Assembly (NCBI RefSeq): GCF_014268495.2
Contig: NZ_CP077087.1
Location: 479,001-543,000 of the forward strand
From: Pseudomonas monsensis
Lineage (GTDB): Bacteria > Pseudomonadota > Gammaproteobacteria > Pseudomonadales > Pseudomonadaceae
Length of the DNA stretch: 64,000 bases
Direction of reading: 5' to 3'
Part shown: piece by piece, positions 51,333 to 58,349 of the stretch
Numbering within the stretch: position 1 is the stretch's first letter
Layout: every line of letters starts with the position of its first letter
Program-made: the position numbers and the translations under genes
The notes under the pieces: model-generated
What the model was told of the DNA's origin: nothing
The model's input: only the letters and a program-made list of their open reading frames with translations
Database searches by the model: none

Positions 51333-52610
51333 GGGCACCACGTCGCCGCGTGGCGTCACCCGCAGGTGCCGGCCAATGCCGGTTTGGATTTCGCTCACTA
51401 CAAGCGTCTGGCGCAGATTGCCGAGGCGGCCAGATTCGACACGTTGTTCGTTGCCGACAGCGTTGCCGCGCCGACTCAAAACATCGCCAGTCGCATGGCC
51501 CGCTCCGATCACTTTGAACCGCTGACACTGCTCTCGGCCCTCAGTGCGGTGACCGAACACATCGGCCTGATCGCCACAGCGACCACCAGCTACAACGAGC
51601 CGTACCACGTGGCGCGTAAATTCGCTTCGCTCGATCACCTGTCCGGCGGGCGTGCGGGGTGGAGTCTGGTGACTTCGGACAACGCCGCCGAAGCGCTGAA
51701 CTTCGGGCGTGACGCACACATCGGCCACGCCGAGCGCTACAGCCGCGCGCGGGAATTTCATCAAGTGGTCACCGGGCTTTGGGACAGTTGGGAGGACGAC
51801 GCCTTTCACCGCGACAAGGCCAGCGGTGAGTATTACGACCCTGCGAAGCTGCATGTGCTGGAGCACGTCGGCGAGCACTTTCGGGTCAAAGGCCCGCTGA
51901 ACGTGGCGCGCTCGCCACAGGGGCAACCGGTGATCGTGCAGGCCGGCTCTTCCGAGACCGGGCGTGAACTGGCGGCACAGACCGCTGAGGTGGTGTTCAC
52001 CGCGCAGACCTCGCTGGCCGGCGCGCAGGCGTTTTACGCCGACCTCAAAGGCCGCTTGGCGAAGTACGGGCGCAGTGCCGATTCGCTGAAAATCATGCCG
52101 GGGGTCTTTGTCGTCGTCGGGCAAACGGAAGCCGAAGCGCAGGAAAAGTGTGAAACGTTTCAGCAATTGGTCGAACCGGAGGTTGGCGTCGCCTTGCTTG
52201 GGCGTATGCTGGGCAACTTCGATTTGTCGAAGTACCCGTTGGACGGCCCGCTGCCGGAATTGCCACTGACGGAAAGCGGTCAGCAGAGCCGGCAGAAATT
52301 GCTCACTGAACTGGCAGGTCGGGAGAACCTGAGCCTCGCCGAACTCGGTCGCAAAATTGCTGGCGGGCGCGGGCATTACAGCCTGGTGGGCACGCCGGCG
52401 CAGATTGCCGACCGCTTGCAGGAATGGTTCGAGCAGGGCGCGGCGGATGGCTTCAATGTGCTGGTGCCGCACCTGCCGGGCGGGCTGGAAGACTTTGCCC
52501 ATGGCGTGGTTCCGGAACTGCAGCGGCGTGGGCTGTTCAGAACCGAGTATGAGGGACGGACATTGCGCCAGAACCTGGGCCTTGCCCGTCCCGGCAATAG
52601 ATTTGTGTAG
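51327..52610 (+). pseudogene. FMNH2-dependent monooxygenase (NtaA/SnaA family), N-terminus deleted
   Basis: The frame reads ATGHHVAAWRHPQV, GLDFAHYKRLAQIAEAARFD, LFVADSVA, LDHLSGGRAGWSLVTSDN and so on to a natural stop at 52610, intact over about 428 codons. Family members begin with about 12 residues forming the first barrel strand (such as LGAFLMATGHH) that are absent here; upstream codons instead belong to the opposite-strand LacI remnant. The only in-frame candidate start is a TTG at 51312 without a ribosome-binding site. Translation of a working enzyme is doubtful, so it is called a pseudogene, though a fusion start is not excluded. It would have been a desulfurising or related flavin monooxygenase next to the aldo-keto reductase. 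Confidence 0.65.
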
Positions 52611-52615
52611 CACCC

Positions 52616-52683
52616 TTCGCGAGCAAGCTCGCTCCCACATCTGGCATGCATTTACCTGTGGGAGCGAGCTTGCTCGCGAAGAA
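52616..52683. repeat. REPIN, GAGCAAGCTCGCTCCCACA type
   Basis: Arms TTCGCGAGCAAGCTCGCTCC and inverse, 24-bp middle, between the monooxygenase remnant and the aldo-keto reductase gene. Confidence 0.85.
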
Positions 52684-52719
52684 GTCGACACCCATTCAAG
52701 ACAGACAAGAGAGGATTCG

Positions 52720-53757
52720 ATGACTTACACCGCTGCCGAAAACCGCTATGACTCCATCCCTTACCGCCGCGTCGGCCGCAGCGGTCTGGTGCTGCCGGCG
52801 TTGTCGCTGGGCCTGTGGCACAACTTTGGCGACAGCACGCCGATCGACACCCAGCGCGCCTTGCTGCGCACCGCATTCGACCTGGGGATCAACCACTTCG
52901 ACCTCGCCAACAACTACGGCCCGCCGTACGGCAGCGCCGAGATCAATTTCGGGCGCCTGCTGCGTGAAGATTTCAAGCAGTACCGCGACGAGCTGATCAT
53001 CTCCAGCAAGGCCGGTTGGGACATGTGGCCAGGGCCATATGGTCAGGGCGGCGGTTCGCGCAAATACGTGCTGGCCAGCCTCGATCAGAGCCTGCAGCGC
53101 CTGGGCCTGGATTATGTGGATATCTTCTATTCGCACCGTTTCGACCCGGACACCCCGCTGGAAGAAACCGCCAGCGCCCTCGCCACTGCCGTGCAGCAGG
53201 GCAAGGCGTTGTACATCGGCATCTCGTCGTACTCGGGGGTGAAAACCCGCGAGATCGCCGCGCTGCTCAAAGAGTGGAAAGTACCGCTGCTGATTCATCA
53301 GCCGGCGTACAACCTGCTTAATCGCTGGGTCGAAAAGGATCTGCTCGACACCACCGACGAACTCGGCACCGGGGTCATCGCTTTCACTCCGTTGGCGCAA
53401 GGTCTGCTCACCGACAAATACCTCAACGGCGTGCCGGCGGATGCGCGGGTCAATCGTCCGGGCGGTGGTTCGCTGCAGGCCTCGCACTTGTCCGAGGCGA
53501 ACATCGCGCACGTGCGCGCACTGAACGAGATTGCCAAGCGTCGCGGCCAGAGCCTGGCGCAACTGGCGCTGGCCTGGACCCTGCGTGATCCACGGGTGAC
53601 CTCGGCGCTGATCGGTGCGAGCCGGCCAGAGCAGATCATCGAGAACGTCGGGGCGTTGAAGAACCTGAGCTTCAGTGCTGAAGAGCTGGCGGAGATTGAC
53701 CGGTTTGCCCAGGAGGGCGGGATCAATCTTTGGGAGAAGCCTTCGACGGCGGAGTGA
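52720..53757 (+). CDS. mgrA: Aldo-keto reductase, L-glyceraldehyde 3-phosphate reductase type (YghZ-like)
   Basis: 345-residue NADPH-dependent reductase of the aldo-keto reductase family, Kvbeta/YghZ branch. Catalytic tetrad: Asp61, Tyr66, Lys97 and His139 (DLANNYGPPYG, SSKAGWDMW, FYSHRFDPDTP). E. coli YghZ reduces L-glyceraldehyde 3-phosphate and methylglyoxal. The protein has no cysteine and one internal methionine, so it may belong to the sulfur-limited set. The ATG follows GAGAGGA. It lies after the monooxygenase remnant in the same direction, and the two may once have formed an operon. Confidence 0.88.
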   Translation: MTYTAAENRYDSIPYRRVGRSGLVLPALSLGLWHNFGDSTPIDTQRALLRTAFDLGINHFDLANNYGPPYGSAEINFGRLLREDFKQYRDELIISSKAGWDMWPGPYGQGGGSRKYVLASLDQSLQRLGLDYVDIFYSHRFDPDTPLEETASALATAVQQGKALYIGISSYSGVKTREIAALLKEWKVPLLIHQPAYNLLNRWVEKDLLDTTDELGTGVIAFTPLAQGLLTDKYLNGVPADARVNRPGGGSLQASHLSEANIAHVRALNEIAKRRGQSLAQLALAWTLRDPRVTSALIGASRPEQIIENVGALKNLSFSAEELAEIDRFAQEGGINLWEKPSTAE

Positions 53758-53940
53758 GTCACCCTCACATCAGCGCTCTCGCAGAGGGAGAGGGCGCCGA
53801 CCGAGGTGTCTGTAGCCATACATCGACCTGAAAAACTGGTTCGACTATGGATTCAGCAAGGCAATATCAAGTCGGCGTACCTCTAAAGCCCCTCACCCTG
53901 ACCCTCTCCCTCCGGGAGAGGGTCAGGGTGAGGGGCTTTT
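53757..53940. repeat. GGGAGAGGG-family repeat, copy 7, with perfect inner hairpin
   Basis: Starts at the stop of the reductase gene with CACCCTCACATCAGCGCTCT, contains the family interior (gaggtgtctgtag, cgactatggattcagcaagg), and ends in a near-perfect palindrome at 53889-53935: CCCCTCACCCTGACCCTC mirrored around TCC. It is followed by TTTT, so it may also terminate transcription. Confidence 0.83.
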
Positions 53941-53955
53941 GGCTGTTAAAACGGC

Positions 53956-54798
53956 TCAGCGAAAGAACGGCACATCCCCCAACACCGTCGCCCGCTGCAT
54001 CACCCGCCGCGCCGGGCGGTAATCGTCTACCGCGTAATGCTGCGTCACGCGGTTGTCCCAGAACGCAATGTCGTCCTTCTGCCAACGCCAGCGAATGGTG
54101 AATTCCGGCCGCGTCGCGTGCGCGAACAGGAACTTCAGAATCGCCTCGCTCTCGGTTTCCGACAGCTCGTTGATCTTCGAGGTGAAGCCTTCGTTGACGA
54201 ACAACGAACGGCGTCCACTCACCGGGTGGGTGCGGATCACCGGGTGCGACAGCGGCGGGTTCTTGCGCCGCGCCTCTTCCCACTGCGCCAGCGCTTGCGG
54301 CGTGTTGCCGTAGCGCTCCAGCGGAAACGAACGGGTGAAGTCGTGAGTGGCGGTCAGCCCTTCTAGCAGGCTTTTCATCGGCGCCGAGAGTGCTTCGTAC
54401 GCGGCAATTCCGCTGGCCCACAAAGTGTCGCCGCCAAACGCCGGCAACAGCTTGGCGCTGAGTACCGCGCCCATCGCCGGGGTCGGCAGGAAGGTTACGT
54501 CGGTGTGCCAGATCGCGTTGTCGCGCACGTCGGTGACGGCGGTGTCGAGGATCAGCACTTCCGGCTGCTCCGGCACGTTCGGGTAGATCGGATGAATGTG
54601 CAGATCACCGAAGTACGCGGCGAAGCGTGCCTGCTGCTGCGGCTCGATCGGCTGGTTGCGGAAGAACAGCACTTGATACTGGAGCAGCGCCTGCTCGATG
54701 GCGTCGCGCTGTTCCAGGTTCAACGGCTGGCTGACATCGACGCCGCTGATCTGTGCGCCGAGGGCCGAGCTTAAGGGGGTGATGGTCAGGCTGCTCAT
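53956..54798 (-). CDS. tauD: Taurine dioxygenase TauD
   Basis: 280-residue Fe(II)/2-oxoglutarate dioxygenase that converts taurine to sulfite and aminoacetaldehyde; paralogue of AtsK. Iron ligands are His98 and Asp100 (WHTDVTF) and the histidine of TQHYAVDDY; an arginine for 2-oxoglutarate is in the RPARRVMQRATV segment. Length as in E. coli TauD (283). The start at 54798 gives MSSLTITPL; a longer frame into the REPIN was rejected. It follows tauC, separated by a REPIN (144 bp in all), so co-transcription is possible but looser than in E. coli. No cysteine, three internal methionines. Confidence 0.93.
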   Translation of the reverse strand: MSSLTITPLSSALGAQISGVDVSQPLNLEQRDAIEQALLQYQVLFFRNQPIEPQQQARFAAYFGDLHIHPIYPNVPEQPEVLILDTAVTDVRDNAIWHTDVTFLPTPAMGAVLSAKLLPAFGGDTLWASGIAAYEALSAPMKSLLEGLTATHDFTRSFPLERYGNTPQALAQWEEARRKNPPLSHPVIRTHPVSGRRSLFVNEGFTSKINELSETESEAILKFLFAHATRPEFTIRWRWQKDDIAFWDNRVTQHYAVDDYRPARRVMQRATVLGDVPFFR

Positions 54799-54833
54799 GG
54801 TCTTACTCTTCGAATTCGGGGGATAGAGCTTTT

Positions 54834-54922
54834 TGTAGGAGCCAGCCTGCTCGCGATAGCGGTTTGTCATACACAACAGCCATAGCCTGACACTCCGCAA
54901 TCGCGAGCAGGCTCACTCCTGC
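54834..54922. repeat. REPIN, GAGCAGGCTCACTCCTGC type, between tauC and tauD
   Basis: TAGGAGCCAGCCTGCTCGCG and ATCGCGAGCAGGCTCACTCC as inverted arms. Inserted inside the tau operon; such hairpins can stabilise upstream mRNA and lower expression of the gene after them. Confidence 0.82.
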
Positions 54923-54942
54923 AAGGATTTAAAAGGGCGACT

Positions 54943-55776
54943 TCAGTGCGCCTGGCCGTGCCACGGCACCAGTTTGCGTTGCAGGGCGCGCAGGCTCATT
55001 TCCATGGCGAAGGCGATCAGGGCGATCACCAGAATCCCCAGCACCACCACATCGGTGACCAGGAATTGCGCAGCAGACTGCACCATGAAGCCCAAACCAC
55101 TGGTGGCGGCGATCAATTCGGCGGCGACCAGTGTCGACCAGCCGACGCCCAGACCGATGCGCACACCGGTCAGAATGTCCGGCAGGGCGCTGGGCAAAAT
55201 CACGTGGCGAATCAGTTGTGCGCGAGTGGCGCCGAGCGACTGCGCAGCACGCAGTTTCGCCGGGTCGACAGTGCGCACGCCGGTCGCAGTCGCGATGGCA
55301 ATCGGGGCGAAAATCGCCAGGTAGATCAGCAGCACTTTCGACAACTCGCCAATGCCGCACCAGATCACGATCAGCGGCAGATAAGCCAGTGGCGGAATCG
55401 GTCGGTAGAACTCGATCAGCGGATCGAGCACGCCACGGGCGATACGGTTGGCGCCGATGGCAATGCCCACCGGCACTGCGGTCAGAATCGCAAAACCGAG
55501 GCCCAGGCCAATGCGGCTCAGGCTCGCGCCCAAGTGCTGCCACAGGGTTGAATCCATGTAGCCGGTGGTCGCCAGCAGCCAGCCTTTTTGCAGCACGGCG
55601 GACGGTGGTGGCAGGAACAGCGGTTCGATCAAACCGCTGGCGGTCACCGCCCACCAGAGCACCAGCAAGGCGAACAAGGTCAGCAGGCTGATCCAGCGCG
55701 TGCTGAGGCTGCGCCGCACGGGAATCGCCACCGAAGGGGGTTTCACCGCCGCAGCGGAAACGTCGTAACTGCTCAT
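54943..55776 (-). CDS. tauC: Taurine ABC transporter permease TauC
   Basis: 277 residues, about six membrane helices. The cytoplasmic loop is RAAQSLGATRAQLIRHVILP, and FYRPIPPLAYLPLIVIW is typical of the SsuC/TauC family. It imports taurine and related sulfonates with TauA and TauB. The ATG overlaps the tauB stop by 4 bp (ATGA). Confidence 0.93.
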   Translation of the reverse strand: MSSYDVSAAAVKPPSVAIPVRRSLSTRWISLLTLFALLVLWWAVTASGLIEPLFLPPPSAVLQKGWLLATTGYMDSTLWQHLGASLSRIGLGLGFAILTAVPVGIAIGANRIARGVLDPLIEFYRPIPPLAYLPLIVIWCGIGELSKVLLIYLAIFAPIAIATATGVRTVDPAKLRAAQSLGATRAQLIRHVILPSALPDILTGVRIGLGVGWSTLVAAELIAATSGLGFMVQSAAQFLVTDVVVLGILVIALIAFAMEMSLRALQRKLVPWHGQAH

Positions 55777-56567
55777 GCGCGCTCCTGCCGCTGAACGGCG
55801 CTGCGTTGCGAGAACACTTTGCTCAGCACGTGCTCGCGGGTTTCGATAAAACGCGGGTCGGATTTGATCGCTCGGGCGGACTCACCGGCGGCGTAACGCT
55901 GGCCGAAATCCAGGTGCAGACGTTCGACGATCTGCCCCGGATTCGGCGCGAGCAGAATCAGGTCAGTGGCGAGGAACACCGCTTCTTCGATGTCGTGGGT
56001 AATCAGGAATACCGGTTTGGCGGTGCGCTGCCAGACTTGCAGCAACAGCTCCTGCATCTGTTCGCGGGTGAAGGCGTCGAGGGCACCGAAGGGTTCGTCC
56101 ATCAGCAATACACGCGGGTCAGCGGCGAGGGCGCGGGCCAGGCCGACGCGCTGTTTCTGCCCGCCGGAGAGTTGCCAGATACGGCGGCTATCAAACCCTG
56201 TGAGATCGACCAGCGTCAGCATTTCACGGGCAATCTTTTCGCGTTTGTCCCTGGCGACGCCGGCCAGTTCCAGACCAAAAGCGACGTTGGCCAGCACGTC
56301 CTGCCAGGGCAGCAGGGCGTCGTCCTGGAACACCACGCCGCGTTCGGCGCTCGGGCCTTTGACCGGCACGCCGTCGAGGGTGATGCGCCCGGCGCTGGGC
56401 TCGACGAAACCGGCAATCAGGTTCAACAGCGAAGTCTTGCCACTGCCGGACGGGCCGAGGGCGACCAGCAACTGCTGAGGCCCGAGGGTCAGGGAAATGT
56501 CCGCCAGCACCGGGTCCGGGCTGCCGGGATACTGTGCGCTGATGCGCTCCAGCTGTAGCAAGGCCAT
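55773..56567 (-). CDS. tauB: Taurine ABC transporter ATP-binding protein TauB
   Basis: 264-residue ATPase: Walker A GPSGSGKTS, signature LSGGQKQRV, Walker B VLLMDEPFGALD. The start at 56567 (MALLQLERI) follows GGGAG; a longer frame to 56642 overlaps tauA and was rejected. The last 40 residues after the ABC domain are short, as in TauB. Confidence 0.93.
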   Translation of the reverse strand: MALLQLERISAQYPGSPDPVLADISLTLGPQQLLVALGPSGSGKTSLLNLIAGFVEPSAGRITLDGVPVKGPSAERGVVFQDDALLPWQDVLANVAFGLELAGVARDKREKIAREMLTLVDLTGFDSRRIWQLSGGQKQRVGLARALAADPRVLLMDEPFGALDAFTREQMQELLLQVWQRTAKPVFLITHDIEEAVFLATDLILLAPNPGQIVERLHLDFGQRYAAGESARAIKSDPRFIETREHVLSKVFSQRSAVQRQERA

Positions 56568-56583
56568 CGCAGTTAACTCCCGA

Positions 56584-57561
56584 TCAGTTGGTGATGTATT
56601 TGGCGCTGACGTACGGCGCGTAGTCCGGCAGCACGGCTTCAACCTTGCCTTGCTCCTTGAGGAACGCGGCGGTGTCGGTGATGGCCTTGGTGGTCGGCGC
56701 GCCGAGGGTGATCACCTGATCCGCCGCCAGCGGGTAGACGTTGCCTTGCAGCAGCAGCGGAATGTCGCTGGCCTTGGCGCCGGAGAGCTTCACCAGTTTG
56801 TCGACATTGCTCTGGTTGGCGAGCCAGGCTTGCGGATCCTTGCGGTAGTCGGCGTAGGCGTCGAGGGTGACCTTGGCGAATGCGCTGACGATTTCCGGGT
56901 GCTTCTCGGCGAAGTCTTTGCGCACGATCCACGCATCGAAGGTCGGCGCGCCAAACTTGGCCAGTTCGCCGGAGGTGATCAGCACCTTGCCGTTTTCCTT
57001 GGCGACGCCGAGTGCCGGGTCCCAAACGTAAGTGGCGTCAATGTCACCGCGTTTCCACGCAGCAATGATCGCTGGTGGCGCGAGGTTGAGTACGGTGACT
57101 TTCGACGGGTCGATGTTCCAGTGCTTGAGCGCCGCGAGCAGGCTGTAGTGACCGGTGGACACGAACGGCACGGCGATTTTCTTGCCGACCAGATCCTGCG
57201 GGCTCTTGATGCCGGAACCGTCGCGGGCGACCAGCGCTTCGGCGGCGCCGATCTGGGTGGCGATGAGGAAGGTTTCCACCGGGACCTTGCGGGTGATCGC
57301 TGCAGTCAGTGGGCTGGAACCGAGGTAACCGATCTGCACGTCACCGGAGGCGATGGCGGCGATGATGTCGGCGCCGTTGTCGAACTTGCGCCAGCTGATG
57401 TCGGCCTTGGTGGCCTTCTCGTAAGCACCGTCGGCCTGGGCAACTTTTGCCGGGTCAACGGTGGTCTGGTAAGCGACGGTGAGGTCGGCAGCCTGCGCCA
57501 GAAAGCTCGCGGCAGCCAGAGAGGCCACGGCCAGCAGGCGCAGCGGGAAATTCAGTTTCAT
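56584..57561 (-). CDS. tauA: Taurine-binding periplasmic protein TauA
   Basis: 325 residues, signal peptide about 1-24 (FLAQA|ADLT). Binding-protein motifs GDVQIGYLGSSPLTAAITR and KIAVPFVSTGHYSLLAALK are typical of TauA. It leads the tauABCD operon on the minus strand; the ATG follows GGAGC. No cysteine and no methionine beyond the initiator. The operator-like AAATAAATAACTT motif lies about 70 bp upstream. Confidence 0.94.
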   Translation of the reverse strand: MKLNFPLRLLAVASLAAASFLAQAADLTVAYQTTVDPAKVAQADGAYEKATKADISWRKFDNGADIIAAIASGDVQIGYLGSSPLTAAITRKVPVETFLIATQIGAAEALVARDGSGIKSPQDLVGKKIAVPFVSTGHYSLLAALKHWNIDPSKVTVLNLAPPAIIAAWKRGDIDATYVWDPALGVAKENGKVLITSGELAKFGAPTFDAWIVRKDFAEKHPEIVSAFAKVTLDAYADYRKDPQAWLANQSNVDKLVKLSGAKASDIPLLLQGNVYPLAADQVITLGAPTTKAITDTAAFLKEQGKVEAVLPDYAPYVSAKYITN

Positions 57562-57626
57562 GGGGAGTGCTCCATATCAGGCTACCGAGGTTCGGCGTGA
57601 AAGGAGACTAAATGATCTAAGAATCT

Positions 57627-57656
57627 AAAAATAAATAACTTTTTAGAATGAGCTTA
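57627..57656 (-). promoter_or_regulatory. Candidate sulfur-response operator of tauABCD
   Basis: Plus strand: AAAAATAAATAACTTTTTAG then AATGAGCTTAT. It matches the receptor and SfnB-type sites (AAATAA..TAACTT..AG.AAT). About 66 bp before the tauA ATG, a plausible place for a LysR-type activator such as CysB. Confidence 0.5.
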
Positions 57657-57726
57657 TGAGCGGAAAAATCTAAGAGCGGGGGAGTTTGTGGGCGTTTCGG
57701 AGTTATTCGTTCGACATTAGATCTTT

Positions 57727-58349
57727 GCCCCCTCACCCCAGCCCTCTCCCCCAAGGGGGCGAGGGGAAAGGGAGCCAATCTCTGTGCTTTTCAAGGCCTG
57801 AGTTCGACGCGGTATTTCAGGTCGGCGCATTTCGCATCAACCACCCGGTCAGTCCCCTATCCCCCCCAGAGGGGCGAGGGGAAAGGGAGCCGATCTCTGT
57901 GCTTTTCAAGGCCTGAGTTCGACGCGGTATTTCAGGTCGGCGCACTTCGCATCAACCACCCGGCCAGTCCCCTATCCCCCCCAGAGGGGCGAGGGGAAAG
58001 GGAGCCGATCTCTGTGCTTTTCAAGGCCTGAGTTCGACGCGGTATTTCAGGTCGGCGCACTTCGCATCAACCACCCGGTCAGTCCCCTCTCCCCCAGAGG
58101 GGCGAGGGGAAAGGGAGCCGATCTCTGTGCTTTTCAAGGCCTGAGTTCGACGCGGTATTTCAGGTCGGTGCACTTCGCATCAACCACCCGGTCAGTCCCC
58201 TCTCCCCCAGAGGGGCGAGGGGAAAGGGGGCCGATCTCTGTGCTTTTCAAGGCCTGAGTTCGACGCGGTATTTCAGGTCGGCGCACTTCGCATCAACAAC
58301 GCGGTCAGTCCCCTCTCCCTCTGGGAGAGGGCTAGGGTGAGGGGCTTTT
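57727..58349. repeat. GGGAGAGGG-family repeat expanded to five tandem interiors
   Basis: About 620 bp made of one terminal pair of inverted ends and five tandem units of 113-115 bp. The marker CTGTGCTTTTCAAGGCCTGA occurs at about 57782, 57897, 58012, 58125 and 58238, followed each time by TTCGACGCGGTATTTCAGGT and, in four units, by CGCATCAACCACCCGG. Units differ by a few bases (CCTATCC against CCTCTCC). The right end, GGGAGAGGGCTAGGGTGAGG, runs into the gshA stop codon. It is not a CRISPR array: no unique spacers. No gene inside. Confidence 0.9.

Noticed and set aside
57727..58349. Regular 113-115 bp repeats resembling a CRISPR array
   Set aside because: The whole unit is repeated with no unique spacer between short repeats, no cas genes are nearby, and the ends are those of a dispersed repeat.
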